This document shows, piece after piece, positions 55,920-64,000 of a stretch of DNA of 64,000 bases (its first letter is position 1; each line of letters opens with the position of its first letter). The notes below the pieces were generated by a model that did no database searches, was not told the DNA's origin, and saw only the letters and a list, made by a program, of their open reading frames with translations. Where the stretch lies: the NCBI RefSeq assembly GCF_900111815.1, contig NZ_LT630004.1:2630346-2694345 (forward strand), written 5' to 3'. A program made the position numbers and the translations under genes. The stretch comes from Bacillus massilinigeriensis. Its GTDB lineage: Bacteria > Bacillota > Bacilli > Bacillales > Cytobacillaceae.

Positions 55920-57595
55920 TAGCAGCTCGCCCCTTTATCGAGCATTGGGATGCGGATGCCTTTCTCTCTCGCTGTCTTTTTCGCAAGCTCGTAGCCTGCA
56001 TCAGCATGGCGTACAACACCCATGCCAGGATCTGTTGTCAGCACACGCTCAATTCGAGCCTCTGCTTCTTTCGTTCCGTCCGCGACAATAACGACACCGG
56101 AGTGCTGGGAATAACCCATTCCAACGCCGCCTCCATGGTGAAGGGAAACCCATGTTGCTCCGCCGACAGCATTCACAAGCGCATTGAGGATCGGCCAGTC
56201 AGAAACAGCGTCAGATCCATCCATCATCGCTTCTGTTTCGCGGTTTGGTGATGCAACGGAACCGGAATCAAGATGATCGCGGCCGATGACGATTGGCGCT
56301 TTCAGCTCCCCGCTTGCCACCATATCATTTAAGATTTTTCCGAAGCGGGCACGCTCCCCGTATCCTAGCCAGCAAATTCGGCTTGGCAAGCCTTGGAACT
56401 GAATTTTTTCCCGAGCCATACGGATCCAGTTGCAAAGGTGCTCATTATCGCTGAATTCGCGCAGTATCGCTTCATCTGTTTTATAAATATCCTCAGGATC
56501 CCCTGACAGCGCTGCCCAGCGAAACGGGCCTTTGCCTTCGCAAAACTGCGGGCGGATATACGCAGGGACAAATCCCGGGAAGCTGAATGCGTCTTCCACT
56601 CCCTCATCTTTCGCTACCTGGCGGATATTGTTGCCGTAATCAAATGTAACAGCACCCTTTTCCATCATTTCAAGCATGGCTTTTACATGCGTTGCCATTG
56701 CAGCTTTGGATTTTTTCACATAGTCTTCAGGGCTGGACTGTCTGAGCGCTGCTGCTTCCTCGAGTGAGAAACCAATCGGAATATAGCCGTTCAACGGATC
56801 ATGGGCAGAAGTTTGGTCTGTTAATACATCCGGGATAAAGCCTTTTGCGATCATTTCAGGTAGAATTTCAGCTGCGTTTCCGAGCAAACCGATTGACAGA
56901 GCCTTTCCTTCCCTCTTCGCTTCTTGTGCCATCTCAATCGCTTTTTCAAGAGAGTCTGTTTTGACATCTGTATATCTCGTTTCAATTCTTCGGTCAATTC
57001 TTGTTTCATCCACTTCGATTCCGATGCAGACACCGCCATTCATCGTAACGGCGAGCGGCTGAGCCCCACCCATACCGCCAAGGCCTGCTGTTACGGTAAT
57101 CGTTCCTCTCAATGTGCCGCCATAATGCTGCTTGGCCAGCTCCGCAAACGTTTCATATGTGCCTTGGACGATTCCTTGCGATCCGATATAAATCCAGCTT
57201 CCCGCTGTCATCTGTCCGTACATCATCAAGCCTTTTTGGTCGAGCTCATGGAATTTCTCCCAATTTGCAAACGCAGGCACAAGGTTCGAATTTGCAATAA
57301 GAACGCGCGGTGCATCAGTATGAGTCTTGAAAATCACTACTGGCTTCCCAGACTGCACGAGCAGCGTCTCGTTGTCTTCCAAGTTTTTGATGCTTTCCAC
57401 AATTGCATCAAAACACTCCCAATTCCGTGCCGCTTTTCCAATTCCGCCGTATACAACCAAGTCTTCCGGACGCTCGGCAACATCAGGATCAAGATTGTTC
57501 ATCAGCATGCGAAGGACCGCTTCCTGCTGCCAACCTTTTGTATGTAGTTCCGTACCTCTATAGCGAATGACTTTCTGTTCAGCTGTAGTTTTCAT
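55919..57595 (-). CDS. hutU: Urocanate hydratase
   Basis: Second step of histidine degradation: converts urocanate to imidazolonepropionate with NAD as cofactor. 558 residues; characteristic [32 protein letters not shown] and [22 protein letters not shown] precedes the ATG at 57595. First gene of the visible hut operon; hutH and hutG are not in this window and no hutP-type gene is seen. A cre-like site lies upstream. Confidence 0.97.
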   Translation of the reverse strand: MKTTAEQKVIRYRGTELHTKGWQQEAVLRMLMNNLDPDVAERPEDLVVYGGIGKAARNWECFDAIVESIKNLEDNETLLVQSGKPVVIFKTHTDAPRVLIANSNLVPAFANWEKFHELDQKGLMMYGQMTAGSWIYIGSQGIVQGTYETFAELAKQHYGGTLRGTITVTAGLGGMGGAQPLAVTMNGGVCIGIEVDETRIDRRIETRYTDVKTDSLEKAIEMAQEAKREGKALSIGLLGNAAEILPEMIAKGFIPDVLTDQTSAHDPLNGYIPIGFSLEEAAALRQSSPEDYVKKSKAAMATHVKAMLEMMEKGAVTFDYGNNIRQVAKDEGVEDAFSFPGFVPAYIRPQFCEGKGPFRWAALSGDPEDIYKTDEAILREFSDNEHLCNWIRMAREKIQFQGLPSRICWLGYGERARFGKILNDMVASGELKAPIVIGRDHLDSGSVASPNRETEAMMDGSDAVSDWPILNALVNAVGGATWVSLHHGGGVGMGYSQHSGVVIVADGTKEAEARIERVLTTDPGMGVVRHADAGYELAKKTAREKGIRIPMLDKGASC

Positions 57596-57642
57596 ATCGT
57601 GGCCTCCTAAGAATGTTCTATTTGTTTTTATTCTACATCTTC

Positions 57643-57658
57643 ATGAAAGCGCTTCTTA
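57643..57658 (-). promoter_or_regulatory. cre-like site before hutU
   Basis: ATGAAAGCGCTTCTTA has one mismatch to the CcpA consensus WTGNAANCGNWNNCWW. It immediately follows a TATAAT on the minus strand (57659-57664), near the likely transcription start. Suggests catabolite repression of histidine use by CcpA with HPr or Crh phosphorylated by HprK. Confidence 0.55.
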
Positions 57659-57731
57659 TTATAAAAAGTTCTTTATTTTAATATTATTCAGATAACTTAT
57701 TGGTGAATGATTGTTATTTTTATAATCTGTT

Positions 57732-59213
57732 TCATTTTTTATAAAAATTGTACATTTTATTGCTTTGTCTGTAAGAAAAAGGTGTTTGATGGACAAGTTT
57801 TTTAAATTTAGCGTTGAAATAAGACTGATGCGTATAGCCAGTCAAGCGTGAAATCTCCTCTAAAGGCAAATCGGTTTCCGCCAAAAGCCTCTTCGCTTCC
57901 CGAATCCGAACCTCGTGCAGCATCTCCCGGAAAGATGTGTCCGATTCCGCGGTGAACCGTCTGCTGAGCGTGCTTTTATTCATCCCAAGTGCCTCTGCGC
58001 AATCCGCGAGCGTCCATTGCGGATTGCTGTAATGAGTACGAATGAGTTCCTGAACTTTTTCCGTTATGCTTGTCGATTGATGCTGCTCCGCATGGAAAAA
58101 TAAACGCGAAAGGAATGGCAGCAAGCTGTTCAAAATTTGATAAATGACAGGCTTCTGGATAATCTCCTTGAATACATGATAATAATCTGATTCGAGGGAG
58201 GCCTCCTCTAATTGATGCGATTTCATATACCTTCTCACTTGGGCGAGAACACTTGTCAAACGGATTCGGATGATTTCCGGATCCGGATATGGCGGGCTGC
58301 ACATCAAAAACTCGCGCTCGATCCAGTCACGGATTGCCTTCTCATCCCGATTCGCAAGCATTCCTATCCACTCTTGCTGTTCCGCAGGCGTTAGCAGCGG
58401 ATCCGTTTCCACCGTTTCCTCCTGATCACAACCGACAAGAAAAGTATCATAGCCGGAGAAAAAAATTTGCTTCGTCATTTTCTTTACCTGCTGATAGCTG
58501 TCTTTTATCGAAGCGTGAGGATTTGCCCGATAAGTGACAATAGCCAATGGGTCATCGCTCCGCTCTTTCCATAGCGACATAAAAGAGCGGTATTCCTCCT
58601 GGAAATCAATCGAATCATCGCTCTCCTGCACGCAGAGGATGAAGTTGGTCAGCACGAATACTTTCGTTTTTAATGTAAATGAAAAACGATGTAAAGCCTC
58701 GTATATTAAAGAAAGCGTCTCCGGATTTGGCGTTAGAAAAGCCGTCATCGTTACAGGCTTCTTTGCTTTATTTTCATTGATGAACAGCTCGGTATAATCT
58801 ATCTCAAGAGCGTTTGCTTCGATAGAGAAACCTTTGCTATCCTGCTGGCGATTGCGAAGCTGATAGCGAATTTGCTGAATGGATTTCACGAGTTCAACGG
58901 AAGAAAATGGCCTAAATAACACATCCTCCGCCTTATACCGAAGTGCCCGGTATGCAGTCTGGAATATCCTTTCCGATGACAGTCCAAGCCATGGGATGCG
59001 CGTACGCTTGAGCAAATCGAGCACACTGTCTCCTTCGCTGTTCCAGCCGTCCATATTCAAGATTGCAAGCGCCGGCTGGTGCGCAGTAAGCCCCTGCTCA
59101 AACTCCTCCATTCTCCTGCAAGGGAGAATAGTGATTCCAGTCAAATGAGATTCCAGCACCCAACGGACTCCCTGTTCTTCCAGTTCATCCTTTGCCAGTA
59201 AAAGAATATCCAT
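57732..59213 (-). CDS. Receiver-like/AraC-family transcription regulator
   Basis: A 493-residue regulator: an N-terminal receiver-like domain (about 1-115; phospho-acceptor candidate Asp near residue 54 in LNMDGW), a long middle part of unknown fold (130-380) and a C-terminal AraC pair of helix-turn-helix motifs (about 390-490; SNPQWTLADCAEALGMNKSTLSRRF and EISRLTGYTHQSYFNAKFKK parts). Lies just upstream of hutU on the same strand and may be its activator. No sensor kinase gene is adjacent, so phosphorylation is uncertain. AAAGGAGCAGGAG precedes the ATG. Confidence 0.85.
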   Translation of the reverse strand: MDILLLAKDELEEQGVRWVLESHLTGITILPCRRMEEFEQGLTAHQPALAILNMDGWNSEGDSVLDLLKRTRIPWLGLSSERIFQTAYRALRYKAEDVLFRPFSSVELVKSIQQIRYQLRNRQQDSKGFSIEANALEIDYTELFINENKAKKPVTMTAFLTPNPETLSLIYEALHRFSFTLKTKVFVLTNFILCVQESDDSIDFQEEYRSFMSLWKERSDDPLAIVTYRANPHASIKDSYQQVKKMTKQIFFSGYDTFLVGCDQEETVETDPLLTPAEQQEWIGMLANRDEKAIRDWIEREFLMCSPPYPDPEIIRIRLTSVLAQVRRYMKSHQLEEASLESDYYHVFKEIIQKPVIYQILNSLLPFLSRLFFHAEQHQSTSITEKVQELIRTHYSNPQWTLADCAEALGMNKSTLSRRFTAESDTSFREMLHEVRIREAKRLLAETDLPLEEISRLTGYTHQSYFNAKFKKLVHQTPFSYRQSNKMYNFYKK

Positions 59214-59340
59214 CTCCTGCTCCTTTATAGTTTTTTCTTTATTTTAACAGATTATTTATTAGCAGACAGATAGGATGGGTGGATTGCTTCGCTTTACATA
59301 TTCACCCTTATATAGCAGGCGACGCCTGGCTACTTGTTAG

Positions 59341-60077
59341 ATTTCCAAATCGAACCTTAAATAGTTCCTACCGCCTAGCTACTGTAGATAAATTGCTGAT
59401 TACCGTTGATAAATCGTGGTTTACCGTAGATAAATTGCCGTTTACCGTAGATAAATTGCCGTTTACCGTAGATATCCTATTTTGGGGAGGGTGCAACCTG
59501 AGTGTGTAACCGGTTCCCGAAACCAGACTGCTCAAAAAATCGCCTTCTATCATCGAAAATACTTCTGTTTCACCGTAAAAACCAATTAAAATGACAATTT
59601 TTAATGGGGTTGCGGGTGATTAAGGTTATGCGGTACGGCGCGATTCCCAAATCGAACCTTAAATGGTTCCTACCGCCTAGCTACTGTAGATAAATTGCTC
59701 ATTACCGTTGATAAATCGTGGTTTACCGTAGATATCCTATTTTGGGGAGGGTGCAACTTGAGTGTGTAATCGGTTCCCGAAACCAGACTGCTCAAAAAAT
59801 CGCCTTCTATCATCGAAAATACTTCTGTTTCACCGTAAAAACCAATTAAAATGACAATTTTTAAGGGGTTTGCGGGTGATTAAGGTTATGCGGTACGGCG
59901 CGATTTCCAAATAGAACCTTAAATGGTTCCTACCGCCTAGCTACTGTAGATAAAGTGCTGATTACCGTTGATAAATCGTGGTTTACCGTAGATAAATCGG
60001 CATTTACCGTAGATAAATTGCCGTTTACCGTTGATAACCTGTTTTAGGAGGGGCAATCTGAGTGTGTAATCGGTCCC
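59341..60077 (+). repeat. Three tandem large repeats containing 21-bp arrays
   Basis: Units start at 59341, 59643 and 59903 (302, 260 and about 175 bases, the last truncated). Each holds a 21-bp array with GTAGATA (or GTTGATA) in exact register: five units at 59384-59477, three at 59686-59737 and five at 59946-60039. The 302/260 length difference is exactly two 21-bp units. About 30 bases after each array comes a TGTAAYCGGTT half-palindrome. The arrays are open in several frames but have no ribosome site, so I do not annotate a protein. Confidence 0.92.
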
Positions 60078-60271
60078 ACACCACCTTATTCTCCCTCCAT
60101 TCTAACTTTTAAGCTCTATTGCTCTGTTTTTCACTCCTAATCTTATAAAATAGTAATTTTCTCTCGTTTTTCAGGTATACCATCAAATGTTATGCCCTTT
60201 CTTCTTTAACGAAACGCATCCGTTGGCTTATTTAACTAACGTAAACAGTTGAACTCTAAGTTCATTTGATT

Positions 60272-60724
60272 TTACAAACCTTGAGAAAGACGAATCATAT
60301 CCCTGCACTTTATGCCATTTTCAAAGATTTCTTCTTGGTAATTTTTAACGAAAAAGTCTTTAGCAATTCCTGTTATCCGGAATCCACATTTTTGATAAAG
60401 CGCAAGTTGTCCTATGCTTGAGTTTCCAGTGCCAACCTCAATCCTTTTATATCCTCTATCTTTCGCTGTTTGGATGGCATGAAACACCAATATTTTACCT
60501 ATGCCTTTACCGTGATGCTTTTCTGCTACTGCAATGTTCACAAGCTCCACTGTTTCATGTTCTTTTGGAACTAATACATAGACTCCAATCACTTGAAGAT
60601 TACTTTCTGCAATGTAGCATTCTCCCTCTTCTAAATATCCCTCAACCATCTTTCGCGAAGGGTCAGCTAATAATAACAACTCCCACGGCGGTGTTTCCTT
60701 TTTAGTTAGCAATCTAATATTCAT
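60272..60724 (-). CDS. GNAT family N-acetyltransferase
   Basis: A 150-residue acetyltransferase with the acetyl-CoA motif A VAEKHHGKGIGKILVFHAI and motif B near residues 110-125 (YQKCGFRITG). Acceptor unknown. GGGAGAA precedes the ATG at 60724. Monocistronic, in a repeat-rich region. Confidence 0.9.
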   Translation of the reverse strand: MNIRLLTKKETPPWELLLLADPSRKMVEGYLEEGECYIAESNLQVIGVYVLVPKEHETVELVNIAVAEKHHGKGIGKILVFHAIQTAKDRGYKRIEVGTGNSSIGQLALYQKCGFRITGIAKDFFVKNYQEEIFENGIKCRDMIRLSQGL

Positions 60725-60753
60725 ACTGGTTCTCCCTTATTAAATCTCCCCAA

Positions 60754-61113
60754 GTGCCGCCATTACTTTTTCCAGCCGGACGATATACAAATACTTTGCA
60801 CCAGGTAATTGGCAAACTCGATTTCCTTTTCAACAACGCTCACGTTTCCAGACAAGTTCCAATCACCCAGACCTATATCGATGATTTCTACTTATCCTTT
60901 TATACAGGATTTTATCCTACCGTATATTTAATGCAAACATCTAATTCTCAATCGAAGCAAAACAAAGGGCTTTTCATCCATTTTGCTTCAGGCACAGGTA
61001 TAATTGGCCAAGTCAACCCGGCTTCCTATGCATCAGCAAAAGAAGCAATCCGCGGCCTTACAAGCACAGTTTTCAGACAGACCATCATGGTAGTTGGCGG
61101 TTTCATTAAGTGA
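60754..61113 (+). pseudogene. Short-chain dehydrogenase/reductase relic
   Basis: Encodes middle and end pieces of an SDR: GKLDFLFNNAHVS (NNAG-like), a degraded catalytic region FASGTGIIG and YASAKEAIRG (YxxxK), then jumps directly to the C-terminal QTIMVVGGFIK. The N-terminal NAD-binding part and about 50 residues after the YxxxK are missing, so the product cannot be an active SDR. Confidence 0.75.
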
Positions 61114-61258
61114 CATAAGCAAACTTTTTATAACCGGCCTGGTATGGTCGGTTTTTTATTTTTTTTCAAAAACAGGTGATTGTCCTAGGTCAAATAACCA
61201 AGCATGTTAGGTGCCTGACAATAGTATATAGAGAAGTTCATTATAAGGAGAGATGGAA

Positions 61259-61786
61259 TTGGAAAAAAGAGAATTCTGGGAAAATATGCTGTGGGGATCG
61301 AATCAAAGAAGAGCCATGCATGAGGTAGAATCAGAAAGCATGCATGAGTCTTCCGATTATCTTCCATTGCGTTCAAGTCATGATGGTCATTCTAATAGGG
61401 GAAGAGTTAACGCAGCACTGTGCCAGGAGCTTGCCGACATCATTGGAGGAATGGTTATAGCCACAAAACCAGCCTGTGTCGTACAGCGTCTCCGAAATAT
61501 TGATGCTACGATTAAGGGACGCACAACTCAATCACCATTAGCCCTCCCATTTGCTCTTTCTGTTGAAAACAACAGGCTTAACCTTGGAGAAACAGTCATC
61601 CTGCAAGCTGAAATCAATCCATTTTTATCAGCCTTAAGAAGAAGAGGCCTTGCAGTGACTGCCGTCCATAACCACTGGCTATTTGATAAGCCTCGCCTGA
61701 TGTATATGCACTGGGAAAACGTTGGAGATCCAGTAGAATTTGCACGGAAGAGTATTGAAGCAGCACGAGAAGCAGATCTCTTCTAA
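61259..61786 (+). CDS. DUF1259 family protein
   Basis: A 175-residue protein of the DUF1259 (LppY/LpqO) family: LPFALSVENN, the HNHWL segment and MYMHWENVGDP are conserved features; function unknown. The start is TTG at 61259-61261 with AGGAG eight bases upstream; the ATG at 61253 is too close to the ribosome site. A strong terminator follows. Confidence 0.8.
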   Translation: MEKREFWENMLWGSNQRRAMHEVESESMHESSDYLPLRSSHDGHSNRGRVNAALCQELADIIGGMVIATKPACVVQRLRNIDATIKGRTTQSPLALPFALSVENNRLNLGETVILQAEINPFLSALRRRGLAVTAVHNHWLFDKPRLMYMHWENVGDPVEFARKSIEAAREADLF

Positions 61787-61791
61787 ATTTG

Positions 61792-61835
61792 ACTGCCCTT
61801 TGTGAAGGAGTATCACAAAGGGCAGTTAGTTTTTA
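61792..61835 (+). terminator. DUF1259 gene terminator
   Basis: CTGCCCTTTGTGA...TCACAAAGGGCAG stem with a seven-base loop, then TTAGTTTTT. Confidence 0.92.
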
Positions 61836-61999
61836 AAGCATGGGTTAGCGGTTGATGCGAGTTAAAGTGTTTTTCACTCAACTCGATTAAAAGAATTAAT
61901 ATTGAACAACAATGGACCGTTCACGCAGATATCTTCATTCCTAGTGCACTTAACCAAGGTAAAATTCCCTATATAAATTGCATACATAAGTTTTCTGAA

Positions 62000-62260
62000 T
62001 TCACTATTTCACAATAAATCCAATCAAAATGACAGTTTTTCAGGGTTTGGAGTCGGTTGCATTATCGATCACATAGCCTAAACAGATGTGGCATGAAGAT
62101 TGCGTTTACAGATTAAAGATAGATTGGAAAATGCAAGGAGACTACTGTAGATATTTTAGTGTTTACCGTAGATAAATTGCCATTTACCGTAGATAAATCG
62201 ATGATTACCGTAGATACCCTGTTTGGAGGCATATATTTCTCCACTGTGGAACCGGTTACA
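62000..62260 (+). repeat. Diverged copy of the 21-bp array repeat
   Basis: Four GTAGATA units in 21-bp register (starting at 62147, 62168, 62189 and 62210), then GGAACCGGTTAC at 62247-62259, the same order as in 59341-60077. The upstream ATCAAAATGACAGTTTTTC piece (about 62020) matches ATTAAAATGACAATTTTTA of the large repeats. No gene in 61836-62410. Confidence 0.8.
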
Positions 62261-62410
62261 GAGACGAGATTCTCCACTTATTACTAACTTTTTAGCTAAG
62301 AAGTTTCTTATTTATCTTCAAAATCATCGTTTTCTATTAAAACTAGTAATTTTCTTGCTTACATCCGCATTTTCCTACTTAAATTTGCCCCACCACCTCC
62401 CTGCTAAAGG

Positions 62411-62440
62411 AAAAAAGCCCCCCAGTGGCGAGCCACTGGG
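62411..62440 (-). terminator. cueP-like gene terminator
   Basis: Minus-strand CCCAGTGGC-TC-GCCACTGGG, then GGGCTTTTTT, directly after the 62447 stop. Confidence 0.9.
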
Positions 62441-62446
62441 AAGCTA

Positions 62447-62974
62447 CTATTTCAACTGCATTGTTGTAATGCATGTATTATCACCTTTAAACGTTGAAAG
62501 CTCTCCTTCGAACGCTTTTCCGTCCTGCTGGATGTTCACGGTAAATTCCTCGTCGCGAGGCAGCCACACATCAATGAAGCCATTTTCCTCTGATTCAAGC
62601 TTCTTATCTACAACAACGTCGCCATCTTTGTCTTTAATCAACACGTCAAATTCTTTATCCACCAGTTCTCCTTGACAACCTGTCAAGCTATGATTCGTTC
62701 ATGGATGGGTTTCGTGGACGTATGGAGCGATGGAAACAAAAAATTCATCCTTTGGAAGGCTGTATACCTTTCTATCTTTGCCGTCTTCCACAATCAATTG
62801 CTCTGAAGTGATAGAGGCGGAATCGGCTGTTTTCTTGCCGACACTGTAATCATGCACAAGCTGTTTGACATCTTTTGGGCTGTTTTCCTGTGATGCCTGG
62901 TCAGAATCAGCACCACCGCACGCTGCGAGCATAAAGGAAGCAGCTGCAGCAATTCCAAGAGCTTTCCATTTCAA
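62447..62974 (-). CDS. cueP: CueP-type copper-binding lipoprotein with in-frame TGA (possible selenoprotein)
   Basis: Reads as one 175-residue protein if the TGA at 62699-62701 (codon 92) is decoded. Signal peptide with lipobox LAAC (Cys19), so it acts outside the membrane. The body matches the CueP family, periplasmic copper-binding/reducing proteins: SVGKKTADSASITSEQL, FVSIAPYVHETHP, then TGA, then TNHSLTGCQGE and ENGFIDVWLPRD up to CITTMQLK. The family has three conserved cysteines (96, 104, 172 in Salmonella CueP as I recall); here the matching positions are TGA92, Cys100 and Cys168, the same spacing of 8 and 68. Both halves share one frame. Start TTG at 62974 (AAGGTGG ten bases upstream). 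Either Sec replaces Cys, or TGC/TGT became a nonsense codon and this is a pseudogene. Confidence 0.8.
62671..62687 (-). promoter_or_regulatory. SECIS-like hairpin after the cueP TGA
   Basis: On the mRNA, CUUGACA-GGU-UGUCAAG forms a perfect 7-bp stem (or a 6-bp stem with an AGGUU loop). The loop starts 18 nucleotides after the UGA, within the 16-37 range used for bacterial SECIS elements, and has G at its start and GU inside it. No helper genes (selA, selB, selD, selC) are in the window to support it. Confidence 0.45.
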
Positions 62975-63094
62975 TTGGCGTGCACCACCTTGTCCATTTT
63001 TCTTGTAAAATACCTGCGAAAAAATTATACCATCCCAACCCCTGAAATGGAGGCGAATTCGACAATTTCAGAAAAAATGGCAGGGAATTAACCA

Positions 63095-63325
63095 ATGTCA
63101 GCGTATTTATTAAACCCCAAAATGTGTTATTGGCTATTACTTTTAATGTTTGGTCATATATTACCTCTTCCTCAATTAAACCATATGCAAATGCTTCTCT
63201 TATCTGGTATGTATATATTTTAGGACCTTTATTGGTTACACTTAAACTTTGAAAGTGCGTTTATTACCTTTTTGATACATATTATTTTTATGACTTATTT
63301 TTTGTTTTGTTTCGTTGGCATATGA
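63095..63325 (+). pseudogene. Hydrophobic protein relic interrupted by TAG
   Basis: Starts MSAYLLNPKMCYWLLLLMFG and stays in one frame to 63325 with a TAG at 63221-63223. Mostly hydrophobic, with three possible membrane segments. CAGGG before the ATG is a weak ribosome site. May be a decayed membrane protein or a chance open frame. Confidence 0.25.
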
Positions 63326-63405
63326 ATGAGAAAAAGTGATGCTGACGAATGTTGGGTCATAACAAACGAGAAGAAATATTGCTTGATTGTATACCTTCCC
63401 CACTA

Positions 63406-63588
63406 CTACAATTTTTGGTAGAGCGAGACTAATAAAACTATAGTAGTGAAACTACCTGCTGCAAGCAGTGCTATCATTTTACCTGTATTTTTTTCTTTAT
63501 CTTTTGACTCACGTATAGATTCTCGGGAAACCATGACCCATATACCCATTGACACGAACGTTAAAATAAAAAGCATGGTTGGATTCAC
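63406..63588 (-). CDS. Hypothetical small membrane protein
   Basis: A 60-residue protein with two membrane segments (about 4-20 and 38-58) separated by a charged loop (RESIRESKDKEKNTGK). GTG start at 63586-63588 with GGAGGTG six bases upstream, a good ribosome site. Function unknown. Confidence 0.5.
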   Translation of the reverse strand: MNPTMLFILTFVSMGIWVMVSRESIRESKDKEKNTGKMIALLAAGSFTTIVLLVSLYQKL

Positions 63589-63683
63589 CTAATCCACCTC
63601 CAAATATTGTAAATACTTACATTATAACATCAAATTGATCAATCTGCCGTAAGCTTACTTGGAATTGGTAAATATATAGAAAG

Positions 63684-63893
63684 TTAATCACCAGCAATTC
63701 CCTTGGCTAACAATAACAAAAATACAACGACCAAGACTCCTCCATTTAATAAAACTCCTAGTGATTCCTTCCGTAATAATAGTCCAATCCCATCAGTAGC
63801 ACGTCCCTAATAGTATTGAACAACATCTTCTCTTACGACTCCTGTTCTGTCATCCGAATCAGCACTATAAAAAGTTGCAAATACGGGAAAAAT
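63684..63893 (-). pseudogene. Gene relic interrupted by TAG next to the intron
   Basis: One frame reads SADSDDRTGVVREDVVQYY, a TAG (63807-63809), then a 38-residue piece with a hydrophobic segment ending AKGIAGD. No start codon and no family recognised. The frame opens 29 bases past the group II intron 3' end, so it may be the 3' exon of a disrupted and decayed gene. Confidence 0.3.
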
Positions 63894-63921
63894 TTACTTT
63901 GTTTATTCAGTGTAAATGATA

Positions 63922-64000
63922 ATAGAGATAGGGGGAGGTGACTAACCTCCGTCCCTCTCACACCACCGTACGTACGGTTCCGTATACGGCGGTTCCAGTT
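63922..64000 (-). mobile_element. Group II intron, 3' end (domains V and VI)
   Basis: On the minus strand ACCGCCGTA...TACGGTGGT (9 bp) with a CG bulge, an upper TACG/CGTA stem and a GAAC tetraloop at 63962-63993 gives the catalytic domain V shape. A second stem-loop follows with the GGTTAGTCACC loop region, a likely branch-point A at 63929 and an AT end near 63922 (domain VI and the 3' splice site). The rest of the intron, with any reverse transcriptase, lies beyond the window. Confidence 0.75.

Noticed and set aside
59279..59509. Protein with TVDKLPF heptad repeats (and the LSTVNGN frame on the other strand)
   Set aside because: Because 21 is a multiple of 3 the array stays open in several frames on both strands; there is no ribosome site and the other repeat copies do not keep a long frame.
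59384..60039. CRISPR array
   Set aside because: Units are 21 bp with no unique spacers, the whole unit repeats, and no cas genes are near. It is a minisatellite.
59384..60039. DnaA-box cluster (DnaA titration site)
   Set aside because: TTATCTACGG differs from TTATCCACA at two or more positions in every unit and no origin genes are near; kept only as a remark.
62907..63095. 62-residue frame upstream of cueP
   Set aside because: It overlaps the cueP signal peptide in another frame and has no ribosome site or recognisable features.

Overview
The window reads as a chromosome segment of a low-to-medium GC Bacillaceae bacterium (Bacillus sensu lato; genus not decidable). The main support is a gene order close to the B. 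subtilis gapA/clpP/whiA/hprK/uvrAB part of the chromosome: rpoN, cggR-gapA-pgk-tpiA, clpP, crh, whiA-yvcK-rapZ-nudix, trxB, a YvcD-like TPR protein, yvoF-ppaX-yvoD-lgt-hprK, yvlD-yvlB, uvrA-uvrB and csbA. Most genes lie on the minus strand, with purine-rich Shine-Dalgarno sites and several TTG/GTG starts.

Layout. 1-5.7 kb: the central glycolytic operon with its CggR repressor and operator, a small glutaredoxin-like gene and sigma-54 (rpoN/sigL). 5.8-8.5 kb: an accessory patch of poorly known membrane and hypothetical proteins and a DUF4871-like lipoprotein gene carrying two one-base A-run deletions. 8.64-22.16 kb: a 13.5-kb mobile element bounded by 69-bp direct repeats of a tRNA-Arg(CCG) gene. 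It has a tyrosine integrase, a serine recombinase, a phage-type repressor with three operators between divergent promoters, a winged-helix replication protein beside an iteron cluster, an HNH nuclease, a scaffold-like protein, a lone tail-tip-like protein and a YolD gene with a LexA-like box. No capsid, portal or large terminase gene is visible, so it looks like a phage satellite/island or a strongly reduced prophage. 22.2-30.3 kb: clpP (CtsR-type operator), crh and the whiA-yvcK-rapZ-nudix cluster, trxB and a TPR gene. 30.5-37.9 kb: an MBL hydrolase, a GltP-type symporter, the hprK cluster, DUF2164 and a cytoplasmic-type amidase. 38-45 kb: yvlD-yvlB, uvrA-uvrB, csbA. 45.3-50.4 kb: a five-gene nickel/oligopeptide-type ABC importer. 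50.7-53.1 kb: thioesterase, small zinc-finger protein, YmaF and DUF2935. 53.2-59.2 kb: histidine degradation (hutU-hutI), a YjiH-type membrane protein and an AraC-type regulator. 59.3-64 kb: a repeat-rich, decaying region with GNAT, an SDR relic, DUF1259, a CueP-type copper protein interrupted in frame by TGA, further relics, and the 3' end (domains V and VI) of a group II intron leaving the window.

How the parts work together: CggR, HprK and Crh link glycolytic flux to carbon catabolite control, and a cre-like site sits before hutU, so histidine use is probably under the same control. UvrAB (LexA-like box) and the element's YolD gene (LexA-like box) may answer the same SOS signal.

Most worth following up: (1) cueP has TGA exactly where the first of three family-conserved cysteines belongs, followed at a suitable distance by a perfect 7-bp hairpin with a GGU loop, which fits a bacterial selenocysteine insertion element, though a nonsense mutation is the simpler alternative; (2) the satellite-like island that carries scaffold-like and tail-tip genes without a capsid; (3) a repeat family (21-bp arrays plus a TGTAAYCGGTTACA-like palindrome) present at three loci in 64 kb.
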